Assembly: GCF_014837045.1 (NCBI RefSeq)
Contig: NZ_JACSPR010000003.1
Location: 124,001 to 188,000 of the forward strand
Origin: Corynebacterium gallinarum
Lineage (GTDB): Bacteria; Actinomycetota; Actinomycetes; Mycobacteriales; Mycobacteriaceae
Direction of reading: 5' to 3'
DNA length: 64,000 bases
Made by a program: the position numbers and the translations under genes. Position 1 is the first letter of the stretch; every line of letters starts with the position of its first letter. The notes below the pieces were generated by a model. The model did no database searches, had not been told where the DNA came from, and saw nothing but the letters and a program-made list of their open reading frames with translations. Positions 48,655-64,000 of the stretch are shown here, piece after piece.

Positions 48655-49937
48655 AGCTCGATGTCGTCCGGGTTGGTTACCACGCCCTGGGCGGCAGCAC
48701 GCTCGGTCTCGGACATGGTGGATTCCGGGATGGACACGCTGTAGTCGTGGCGGGGATCAAAGGATGGGTGCAGCTCGATCCGGTCGAGGACATCGATGAG
48801 GGTGCGCAGGAACTGACGCGGGGCCACACCCACCCGGCCACCGAGGACACCGGCGACAGCGTCGGCGAGGTCGGTGACGAATGCGTCATCCGCCCCGGAA
48901 CGGATCCGCTCACCGGCCGGTGAACCTGCGATGTACAGGTCACGGACCTTGAGCCCGACCTCAATGAGCCGGTCCCGGGTGAAGCCCTGCAGGCGGATCT
49001 GCGGGAGGCGGGGGTTGTCCCACCGGGGATCGCCGGAGAAGTCGACCCGCAGGCGGGAATCCAGGGGCGGGAGACGGCGCACGCCCTGGTTGCCCTCGAA
49101 GAAGGCGGTGGTGCCGGTGATCAGCAGGTACAGGCCGGGGTAGTGGCCAGCATCGATCTCGTCGATCCACTGCCGCAGCGCGTTGAGGGCCTTCTCCCGG
49201 GAATCGGCACGCATCCGCTGCAGGGTCTCCACCTCGTCGAGGACCAGGACCAGACCGGCATGATCCGAACCGCGCAGGATCTCCACCAGGCCCCGCAGGA
49301 ACCCCATGGCGGTGTAATGGTCCAACTCGCTTTTCACCCCGGCGCGGCGCTTGATGGAGGCCGCCACGGAAGGTTGCCCGCCGAGCCAGGCCGCCAGCCC
49401 GTCGGCGGTGGTGACGTCATCCTCGACGACGGCCTGCCGGTAGGAACGAAGCGCCAGCGGAAACACCGGTGCACTTGCGGCCACTGCAGCCAGACGCTGT
49501 TCGACGAGTGATTCTGAGACGGTATCTGAACCACCGGAATCCTTCTCCACCTGGTAGAGCCACGTGTCCAGCACCATGCGAAAACCGCCGGATCCGAAGG
49601 CCGTGGTCCGCAGGCTTTCGGTGGCACGTCGGTAGACGGTCTCCAATTTGTGTAGCGGGGTCTCCAGTTCGGAGATCTGGACCTCGGCCACCGCGAAGTT
49701 CCGGGTCAGCGCGTGTTGTTGAATCCAGCGGGAGGCAAAGGTCTTGCCGGAGCCGTATTCGCCCCGGATCGCCTTGAATACAGCCGCCCCGCCGGCGACC
49801 TTATCCAGTTCTTCAATGATGACCGGTTCGAGGTGCTCCAAACCTACCGCCAGTTGGTCGAGTCCCGTAGCGGGCACCGTGCCCCGGCGCAGGGCGTCGA
49901 TAATAGCGGTACGGCGGGCTGGGGAAACCTCGGTCAT
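48651..49937 (-). CDS. brxD: BREX type 2 ATPase BrxD (DUF2791)
   Basis: The 428-residue AAA-type P-loop ATPase has Walker A GEYGSGKT (59-66) and Walker B LVLVLDEVETLQRM (near 200), with RLRVDF/NPRLPQIRLQGF further on. This is the DUF2791 family that BREX type 2 places between pglZ and brxHI. The protein may load or regulate the helicase; the mechanism is not settled. It starts 4 nt after the pglZ stop and overlaps brxHI by 4 nt. Confidence 0.93.
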   Translation of the reverse strand: MTEVSPARRTAIIDALRRGTVPATGLDQLAVGLEHLEPVIIEELDKVAGGAAVFKAIRGEYGSGKTFASRWIQQHALTRNFAVAEVQISELETPLHKLETVYRRATESLRTTAFGSGGFRMVLDTWLYQVEKDSGGSDTVSESLVEQRLAAVAASAPVFPLALRSYRQAVVEDDVTTADGLAAWLGGQPSVAASIKRRAGVKSELDHYTAMGFLRGLVEILRGSDHAGLVLVLDEVETLQRMRADSREKALNALRQWIDEIDAGHYPGLYLLITGTTAFFEGNQGVRRLPPLDSRLRVDFSGDPRWDNPRLPQIRLQGFTRDRLIEVGLKVRDLYIAGSPAGERIRSGADDAFVTDLADAVAGVLGGRVGVAPRQFLRTLIDVLDRIELHPSFDPRHDYSVSIPESTMSETERAAAQGVVTNPDDIEL

Positions 49938-49941
49938 GGCG

Positions 49942-52689
49942 TCAGGAATCCTTCACGTCGAATTGCTCGGTCAACAGGTTTCGGTTGAGCACGAGATCCG
50001 TTTTCTGCTCCACGAGTACCTGGACCCCGTCTACATTGAGGATACGCAGCAGGGTGGAGATGACCCCCCGAAGATGGATGGGACCGAGCTGCCAGATCTC
50101 CCGAAGTGTAGCCACGGGGAGGCGACCGCTGTTGGCGGCGATTCGGCGGATGAGATCCGCGACCTCCCGCGGGGAGCGCCCGTCCACGGGATAGGACTTG
50201 GTCTGTGCCTTGAATAGGGCGTTGGTTTCCAGATCCGGGAAGATCCCGACTGTGGGGGCATCGTTGATGGTGGGGGCGTCGAAAAGCGCCGGAGCGTCGT
50301 CGACAGGCTTTCTCTGGGCAGGTGCGGGTGCGGCCACGGGGGCAGGTGCATCCCCGGGGCGGAGATCCCACCAGGCGGGGTAACGGGTGGAGGCGCTTGC
50401 CCGGGTCAGGGGAAAACCTGGCACGCGTTCTGCCAGCGTATCCACCGAGGTGCTGAGGATAGTCACGGGGATGGCGACCTCGGAGAGGCTCAGGCCACCG
50501 TGATAACCGGCCTTGCGTGAGGTATAGCGCAGACCTTCGTCTACAGCGAGCACCGCTTCGCGGGAATCATTGCGCACCCGGGCCCCTGCGACGAGAACCT
50601 CACCCGGGGTGGGGGGTGACAGCGGTTCCCGCCACCGCGCGGTACCTGTCCCGTTAGGGGCGGGGGCGGTCTCGTGTCGTTCCAGTACGTGCCCGTGATC
50701 GGAGACGAACACCACCGTCCGGCCCACAACAGCCGCGGCGCGCAGCAGCGGATGCAGGTGGGTGATGTCCCGGACATCCCAGACACGCTCAATTGGATCT
50801 GATTTGTCCAGGGCGTCATCGATGGTGTTGAGCACCGCAACGACCAACTTGTTGCGTTCCGTGTCCTCGACTTGCGCACGCACCTGATCCACGATGCCGG
50901 CATCCAGGTCGGCCTTATGTAACAGGGCCGTTCCGGTTGAACTGTTCTTCAGGTGGGAGGAGGCCCAGGCACGCAACCCGGCGCGCTCCTCCGCCTGCCC
51001 ACCGGTGGCCAGGCACCCGGAGATGAGGCTGGTGCGGGAGAAGGTGGTCACGCTGGGCAGGACGCTGAGCGCGGTGGACAGTTCCTCCGAACCGGGGACG
51101 GCCTCCTGCCACTGACCGTTGAAATCGCTGAGGATGTTGTCCACCAGGACGTTGGCGGCGGGCACGCTCATGCCGTCCAGCACGATCATGAGCACGGGGC
51201 GGGGGTTGGTGAGATCATCCATCAGCGGGGCAACGACCCGGTCGAGGACATCTTCGACCAGGAGGGTGTCACCGGCGGTGTGCCGCTCGGCTGCGGTGGA
51301 GGCCGCCACCGCAGCGAAGTCCCGGTCGAACACGGCGCGGCGGGGACGGACCTCGGTGAGCACCCGGTGGGCCAGCTGCGCCAGCTGAGAGGTCGACTGG
51401 TTACGCCATGCCCGGTTGATGCACACGTCCACCCAGCTGAGGTCACGCCGGTAGTGGCGGAGCCACCCGGCCAGGTTGGTGGGAGCCGGAGAGGACTCGG
51501 CGCGCAGCCACTGGATCATGCGGATCACCGCGGTGGCGACGGTGACATCCGGGTGGTCTGAGTTACTACTAATATGTTCCTGAACTGCCACGAGTGCATC
51601 GGCGACGCCGTTCTTCGCGGGGTCGTCGTACCAGGCGGAGAGGGCATTGGTGAGCCGGAGGATCCGTGCGTCGAGCGCGCCGCGGCATACCCGGGAACGG
51701 TGGAGCAGCTCGCGGGCATCCAGCCGGGTGGGGGAGGTGATGAATTCCTCAGCCCGACCGGCGGTGTCCCGGAAGCGGTCATCCATCCCGGTAACGGAGC
51801 GAGTGGGGCCAGTGAAAGCCGCCACGGCAGCATTCGCCCAGGATTCGAGTTCCCCGGTGGACGCCGCACCGGTGCCCGCAGAGATGCGGAAAGCTCCCTC
51901 GGCGGTGGCCCGGACGGCATCATCGACCCCGGGGCCGGGTTGGATGACCTCGGCGACCAGACCCCAGGTGGCCAGATCCTGCGGCCCACGGGCCTGGAGA
52001 TAGCGCACGAGCGCACCGGAACCCTCACCCAGCCGGGTGCGTAGCCATTCCAGGCTGTTCTGGGTGACCTCGGTAGACACGGAGGAGATGAAGTCCGCCC
52101 ATCGCTGGGCTGATTTGGGTTCCAGCGACCATTCCACGACCGCAGGCATGGTCAGCGTCGACGGAATACCCACTCCGACTGTGAGCAGCTGGTGGTGGAG
52201 ATGATCGGCGGTGAGTACACCCGCAGAAGCAGGAGTCAGGTCCACAGGATCCCCGTTGCGCCGGGCCAGGTATTCCACCACGCCAGCGATATCCCGGCGG
52301 TTGCGGATGATCCCCGGACGCAGCGTGCCGGCGGAGAACAACTCCCGCAGGGCATCGGCGGGGATGGGGATGTTGACCCGGTGATAGGGGGTGAGGTGGG
52401 TGAGCACATCCCCGGGGAGGTCTCCGTCGAGCAGAGGGGTGACCAATACCGTGAAATCGACGTCCCCGGCGGGGAAGCTGATGGCGTGGCGCATCGCCAG
52501 TGGAGTGGGGGTATCCACAACCGCGACCCGGGCACCTGCCACTTCAAGGGTGGCGGGACCCTCCCACCCGGAGGGGTCATAGAGGGCGATGACACCGGAC
52601 GTGAACTTCTTCTCCCGGACGTGGGCGATAGCACTGGCGATGTCGCTTCTGCCCACCCGTGAATAGGAGATCGTCGATCGGGTTGGCAT
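49942..52689 (-). CDS. pglZ: BREX type 2 phosphatase-domain protein PglZ
   Basis: The 915-residue protein contains the alkaline-phosphatase-superfamily PglZ domain: metal-site Asp in VLMIVLDGMSVPAANVLVD (~residue 500) and a downstream VVFVSDHGHVLERHETAP with the paired Asp and His residues. The N-terminal ~450 residues are specific to the type 2 form. PglZ is the signature protein of all BREX systems and is needed for defence; its substrate is debated. It starts 3 nt after the pglY stop. Confidence 0.95.
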   Translation of the reverse strand: MPTRSTISYSRVGRSDIASAIAHVREKKFTSGVIALYDPSGWEGPATLEVAGARVAVVDTPTPLAMRHAISFPAGDVDFTVLVTPLLDGDLPGDVLTHLTPYHRVNIPIPADALRELFSAGTLRPGIIRNRRDIAGVVEYLARRNGDPVDLTPASAGVLTADHLHHQLLTVGVGIPSTLTMPAVVEWSLEPKSAQRWADFISSVSTEVTQNSLEWLRTRLGEGSGALVRYLQARGPQDLATWGLVAEVIQPGPGVDDAVRATAEGAFRISAGTGAASTGELESWANAAVAAFTGPTRSVTGMDDRFRDTAGRAEEFITSPTRLDARELLHRSRVCRGALDARILRLTNALSAWYDDPAKNGVADALVAVQEHISSNSDHPDVTVATAVIRMIQWLRAESSPAPTNLAGWLRHYRRDLSWVDVCINRAWRNQSTSQLAQLAHRVLTEVRPRRAVFDRDFAAVAASTAAERHTAGDTLLVEDVLDRVVAPLMDDLTNPRPVLMIVLDGMSVPAANVLVDNILSDFNGQWQEAVPGSEELSTALSVLPSVTTFSRTSLISGCLATGGQAEERAGLRAWASSHLKNSSTGTALLHKADLDAGIVDQVRAQVEDTERNKLVVAVLNTIDDALDKSDPIERVWDVRDITHLHPLLRAAAVVGRTVVFVSDHGHVLERHETAPAPNGTGTARWREPLSPPTPGEVLVAGARVRNDSREAVLAVDEGLRYTSRKAGYHGGLSLSEVAIPVTILSTSVDTLAERVPGFPLTRASASTRYPAWWDLRPGDAPAPVAAPAPAQRKPVDDAPALFDAPTINDAPTVGIFPDLETNALFKAQTKSYPVDGRSPREVADLIRRIAANSGRLPVATLREIWQLGPIHLRGVISTLLRILNVDGVQVLVEQKTDLVLNRNLLTEQFDVKDS

Positions 52690-52692
52690 GGC

Positions 52693-60140
<7,448 letters not shown>

Positions 60141-60189
60141 CGGAAAGGTGCTCCTTGGTGTTCTGTGTGCGGTAGGTGTGGCGAAAATA

Positions 60190-63100
60190 TTAGAGGTGAA
60201 TGATCTGGCCGGGGCTGGACAACGGCAGCCCCACTCCGGAGACTTCCACCGAGGTGGTGGACACGGTCTTGTCCGGGCGGGGGACGAACAGCCAGATAGC
60301 GGACCGGTTGATGTTCTGGGCCACGTCGGCATGCGGTGTGAGCACGTCCAGGCACCCGAAGTCGGCGAGGATGGACAGGTCGGTGAGCACCACCGCCTCT
60401 GCGTCGGTGGCCAGGATATTCGGCCAGGCGCGCTCGGCGGCACGCCGGATCACCGGGGCGATGTCGCCGTGTGTCTCCGGGGTGTCCAGCGACAGCAGGG
60501 CCGTCATCTTGTCCCCCTGTCCCGTCGACTCCAGCAGATTCTGCAGCTCATTCAAGACTGCCGTGGTGACACTGACCTTCGGCACCTCGAACAGCTGCGC
60601 TATCTCGCTTGCGGTGGATTCCAGGTCGGTGACGTGGACGGTCACGGCTCGTAGGAGGCGGTCGGGGAGGGAATCCCGCAGCCGATCGGCGAGCTCGGCA
60701 ACCGGGGTGCGGTGGCGCTGACCAGCCGACATCGCGGTGGGGATCCGGGTGTGCAGGGAGGTGTACCCGGAGTCCTCCTCCTGCTGCCTGCGGTAGGCGG
60801 CCGACTGGGCGTCCCAGCGCAGGTCCGGGTCCACCACCGCGATGACGGTGTCCAGCTCCGGGTGGGTGGGCAGTTTCTGGTGGTGGGCTGCGGGGAACCG
60901 GGAGGCGATGCCGCGGGTGAGCACCTCCCGCCGGACGATGCGGGTGTCCGCCAGCGGAAGCACCTCACGCACCAGCTCCACGTGGGACATGTGGCGGGAG
61001 TAGAGGTCGCCGGTGGGGGTCAGCGCCATGTCGGGAGAGCTGTGTACCGCCAGGGCGGGAAGCGCCCGGACGGAGACCGGCAGGTTGCTGGGATTGACCC
61101 GCAGGGTCGTGGCGGCGGCCTTGAGCAGCGCCTCCTGGAACTCAGACGATGGGACCACACCCCGGCCGGAAGCGTCTAACAGGGATTTCCCGGCCGTAGT
61201 CAGAGCCGACAGCAGCTTCTCCGGTTCAGAGCGGGTAGCAAGGGCAACGACGTTTTGGGCGCGACCCTGCCGGACCACGGATAAAGCATCGCTGAATTCC
61301 CGGTTGCGGGTGATGCCCTGCTCCACCATCCGCAACACCCCCAATTGCTGACGGCGAGGTTGATCCATGGCATCGGCCGGGTAGAGGTCGCTGACCATTC
61401 CCGCCAGCTGCTCCGGGGTGGCGATGCCGCCGAGTGTTTCCAGGTGTTCGACCAGTGCAGCTTTCAGGCGGGTGAATTCCCCAACAAGCAAGGGAGACTT
61501 CTTCCATAGTGCTGGAATCTCCCCGGTGAGCTGCGGAATCCTGCCCGCGGAGACCTTGAGGATCTTCGCATAGGTGGGGTTGGAGGCGAAAGGGTCCACG
61601 GGAGAGCTCTCAGCGGTGCCGAGGATATTGGCTGCCAGTCGTCGACTGGAGCTATTTTTCACGCCGGCGCGGTTGAGCAGTTCGTCGATAAGCATGGCCA
61701 GCGAGCTGATCTCAGCGGCAATGGCTACCGGCGGTGCGACCGGTGCGGGGCTGGTGGGAGTGGCCCGGGGCGGTGCGACGGTCGGGGTGGTGTCGGGCTG
61801 GTCCTCTGCCGCCTTCCTAGCGGCCAGGAAGGCGGTGCGCATCTCCGCGGCGGAGCCGGGACGTCGGCGCACGTCGCCGTCTAGCGCGGAGCTCAACAGT
61901 GCGGACAGGAGTTCCCGTTGGCGGGGGTTCCATACGGTGGGCAGGTCTTCGGGGTTGAGCAGCAGGCGGCCGTCGGTCGCCTCGGCGGGGGTGTTGTCCT
62001 CGGCGTAGCTGGGGGCTGTGTGCAGTGCCATCTCGTGTAGCACCACGGCAGCCGAGTAGCGCTCCGCGTGGGAGTCGAAGATGGTGCGCCCGGATTGGCC
62101 GAGGAAGGGGTCTCGGTACGGCGGGGTGCCGGCGTCGGTGTTCTCCAGCGGGGTGTGGCTCAGTGAGAAGTCGAAAAGCATGAGTTTGAGCTTCGACGGC
62201 TTGCCAGACAGGCCCAGGTTGGCGGGTTTGATGTCCCGGTGGGTGATGCCGGTGCCCTCCAGGGCGACGAGGATGTTGAGCAGCTGCAGCCCGAGCCCCC
62301 AGAACTGGTCCGTGGTGGGAATACCCAGGGTCAGACCGTCGGAAAGCGTGGCGTCGCCGCAAGAGGACAGCAGCAGGGCGTGCCGGGAGTGTGGCAGCGC
62401 GGGCAGCTCCTCGATGAGGGTGACAAAGGAGTTGCGGTGTTCATGGCCGCTGAGCTGCTTGTCCAGGGCACGGAGGGTGTCCGCCTCCGCGGCCAGGGTG
62501 GTGTTGTTGTCCGCGGCGGTGGACATCTTCAGCACCCGTGGGGTGGAGGATTCGTCGTTGACGTCGACCACGGCGATGCCCCGGGCGGTGGAACCGGAGC
62601 CGAGAACCTTGAGTACCTCAAGGCGGCCGTCGATGACCTTGCCGATGGGGGTTTCCAGCGGGTCATCCTCAGTTACGTCCCGTCGCCCCTGTGAAAGATC
62701 GCGCACCCTGCCGGTGAACAGCTCCACCGGGGAGGGGGTGACTCGTGGTGGGTTGGCGGGCAGAACCGCCTTATGACGCGCCACCGGGCTGGGGGAGGTG
62801 ACCCTGGTGATCAGTTCCCGCAGGGCGGGCTCCACCTGGGCTCCGGTGGTTCCCAGATCCAGTCCGCCGTGCTCCTTGAGCAGGGCGAGCAGCTCGGCGC
62901 GGGTGTTCGCTGGCTGCACCCCACCGGAGAGGACGAAGAAGGCCAGGGCACCCACGGAGAAGAGATCCGCCAGACGGCCATCGGAACCAGGTAGGTAACC
63001 CTCGGGGGGAAGGAAGCTCACGCCGACGTCATAGGCGGTGGTGGTGCTCATTGGCTGCAGTGCAGTGCCCAGCAGGGTGCCCTGCGCGGTGTCCGCCTGG

Positions 63101-64000
63101 GCAGCCTGGGCGGCCTGGGCGGCCTGGGCCCAGCCGGTGACCTTGACCTCGACGGCTGGGTCGGCGCCTCGCAGGGCGTCGACGTTGAGCAGGATCGACT
63201 CCGGGGTCAGCTGCCGGTGGATGACGTTGTTGCGGTGTGCGTAGGTCACCGCGTCGGCGATCTGCAGGATGATCTCCACCTGCTGGGAGGCAGTCAACTT
63301 GAGGCCGGGCAGGAGCAGGTCGAGCGGTTCAAAACCCGGGTGGGCCGGGTACACGAGCGCGGGCAGGTCGTATTTGTCTACCCGTTCGAGGCTGCGGGGG
63401 GAATCGATGCCGGGGTGTGCCAAGGAAGAGAGCAGCTTGTACTCGCGGATGGCCGCCTTCTCCGCACGCAGCGCATCGGCCTCCGTCGCGTCGGGGGAGA
63501 TGGGGCGGAGCTTGATCAGGGCTTCTTCATCGTGGTCGGTGTGCCGGGCTGACCACACCACCACATCACCGGAGTCGTCGACCTTGGACCGCAGCTCCCA
63601 CGATCCGGCGCGCTGACGGTGGTTGATCTTCCCCGAGATCTTCTCCAGGGCCAGCACCATCATGACGCGCCCGAACTCCTCGTCGATCTCCGTGTAGGAG
63701 GGCGGTTCAAGGATCCGCGAGGTGATGCCGGGCAGCTGCGCCTGCTCGGCGAGGTGGTCGAGAGTGAACACGTTCATCTGCCCGTCGGCGCTGAGCTGGG
63801 AAAGGAAGTGGCTGCTGTGCAGCAGCACCGCTTCTTTAACGATCGGCGGGGTGAGAAATCTCTGCGGGATCTCAAAGTCCGCGGTGGCCCTGATCTCGTG
63901 GAAGGCGGTCTGTAGTTTGCTGGCCAGGCGCTGCGCCTTTCGCCGGGTGGCCAGGGTGGGGGACTTCCGGTGGGACACCCCGCCGTTCTCGGTCGTGACC
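60190..64000 (-). CDS. pglW: BREX type 2 serine/threonine kinase PglW (5' end outside the window)
   Basis: The frame is open to the right edge, so the N-terminus lies beyond 64000; a GTG at 63978 is only a possible start. The visible part has two kinase-like domains. The first (~90-400 from 63978) keeps a Lys (ALIKLRP) but has HRQLTPESIL where an active kinase has HRDLKPENIL, and TGW for DFG, so it looks like a pseudokinase. The second (~430-760) has HRDIKPANL and DFS and may be active. About 500 residues of unknown fold follow. The first domain contains a repeated QAA tract (63095-63130). It heads the operon, 49 nt before pglX. Confidence 0.93.
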   Translation of the reverse strand, partial: VTTENGGVSHRKSPTLATRRKAQRLASKLQTAFHEIRATADFEIPQRFLTPPIVKEAVLLHSSHFLSQLSADGQMNVFTLDHLAEQAQLPGITSRILEPPSYTEIDEEFGRVMMVLALEKISGKINHRQRAGSWELRSKVDDSGDVVVWSARHTDHDEEALIKLRPISPDATEADALRAEKAAIREYKLLSSLAHPGIDSPRSLERVDKYDLPALVYPAHPGFEPLDLLLPGLKLTASQQVEIILQIADAVTYAHRNNVIHRQLTPESILLNVDALRGADPAVEVKVTGWAQAAQAAQAAQADTAQGTLLGTALQPMSTTTAYDVGVSFLPPEGYLPGSDGRLADLFSVGALAFFVLSGGVQPANTRAELLALLKEHGGLDLGTTGAQVEPALRELITRVTSPSPVARHKAVLPANPPRVTPSPVELFTGRVRDLSQGRRDVTEDDPLETPIGKVIDGRLEVLKVLGSGSTARGIAVVDVNDESSTPRVLKMSTAADNNTTLAAEADTLRALDKQLSGHEHRNSFVTLIEELPALPHSRHALLLSSCGDATLSDGLTLGIPTTDQFWGLGLQLLNILVALEGTGITHRDIKPANLGLSGKPSKLKLMLFDFSLSHTPLENTDAGTPPYRDPFLGQSGRTIFDSHAERYSAAVVLHEMALHTAPSYAEDNTPAEATDGRLLLNPEDLPTVWNPRQRELLSALLSSALDGDVRRRPGSAAEMRTAFLAARKAAEDQPDTTPTVAPPRATPTSPAPVAPPVAIAAEISSLAMLIDELLNRAGVKNSSSRRLAANILGTAESSPVDPFASNPTYAKILKVSAGRIPQLTGEIPALWKKSPLLVGEFTRLKAALVEHLETLGGIATPEQLAGMVSDLYPADAMDQPRRQQLGVLRMVEQGITRNREFSDALSVVRQGRAQNVVALATRSEPEKLLSALTTAGKSLLDASGRGVVPSSEFQEALLKAAATTLRVNPSNLPVSVRALPALAVHSSPDMALTPTGDLYSRHMSHVELVREVLPLADTRIVRREVLTRGIASRFPAAHHQKLPTHPELDTVIAVVDPDLRWDAQSAAYRRQQEEDSGYTSLHTRIPTAMSAGQRHRTPVAELADRLRDSLPDRLLRAVTVHVTDLESTASEIAQLFEVPKVSVTTAVLNELQNLLESTGQGDKMTALLSLDTPETHGDIAPVIRRAAERAWPNILATDAEAVVLTDLSILADFGCLDVLTPHADVAQNINRSAIWLFVPRPDKTVSTTSVEVSGVGLPLSSPGQIIHL
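63095..63130. repeat. 9-bp tandem repeat inside pglW
   Basis: Four units of GCCTGGGC plus a variable ninth base (A, G, G, C) start at 63095, 63104, 63113 and 63122. On the coding strand they encode a run of AQA/QAA in the pseudokinase domain. Because the unit is 9 bp, slippage would change the length of the Ala/Gln tract without a frameshift. Confidence 0.9.

Noticed and set aside
60141..60443. Extended pglX N-terminus overlapping pglW
   Set aside because: The extension is the out-of-frame complement of the pglW 3' end. The ATG at 60140 has a proper ribosome site and starts the conserved region.

Overview
The window is a high-GC (roughly 60-65 %) actinobacterial chromosome segment carrying the replication origin. 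Gene order and protein sequences (yidC-yidD-rnpA-rpmH / dnaA-dnaN-recF-DUF721-gyrB, gyrA-DUF3566-tRNA-Ile-tRNA-Ala, ppiA-rhomboid, crgA-pknB-pknA-pbpA-rodA-pstP-fhaB-fhaA) point to Corynebacterium, close to the C. glutamicum/C. efficiens group. The species cannot be fixed from sequence alone. GTG, TTG and probably leaderless starts are common. No rRNA, insertion sequence or CRISPR array was seen.

1-9966 is the oriC core: the rpmH operon runs left, the replication operon runs right, and DnaA boxes lie on both sides of dnaA. 10059-16300 holds accessory genes: an alpha/beta hydrolase, a membrane protein, a CmtR-type metal sensor with a P1B ATPase, two small conserved genes and a degenerate Doc-like/antitoxin pair. 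16366-19589 is gyrA, a DUF3566 protein and two tRNAs. 19674-25713 carries an ABC-F ATPase, an intergenic region with 21-bp tandem repeats and a large palindrome, and a LacI-regulated ABC importer. 26013-31364 is an amide-utilisation locus (AtzG-like small protein, amidase, AmiS channel, ion permease, AmiC-type sensor, MarR regulator) resembling the mycobacterial acetamidase regulon in its regulatory parts. 31453-33681 has an acidic membrane protein, cyclophilin ppiA and a rhomboid protease.

33682-34663 is a 982-bp non-coding stretch between two convergent genes, each closed by a strong terminator. It contains seven perfect TTATCCACA DnaA boxes within about 360 bp, more than either side of dnaA, plus AT-rich DNA and a TGACAA/TTACAA motif shared with oriC. 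It looks like a second DnaA-binding locus (titration/reactivation type, or an auxiliary origin element) and is the most unusual non-coding feature here.

34664-44300 is the cell-division and wall-growth cluster: CrgA, then the PknB/PknA kinases, PBP, RodA, phosphatase PstP and two FHA proteins, translationally coupled for most of its length. Just past a tRNA-Leu (44524-44606) the content changes to a defence island: an Abi-like HEPN protein preceded by a structured non-coding stretch, an unrecognised 217-aa gene, and a complete BREX type 2 (Pgl) phage-defence operon read right to left, pglW-pglX-pglY-pglZ-brxD-brxHI (pglW runs off the window). PglW has two kinase-like domains, the first apparently dead. 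PglX has a sharply lower-GC segment after its catalytic motif, as expected for an exchanged specificity region.
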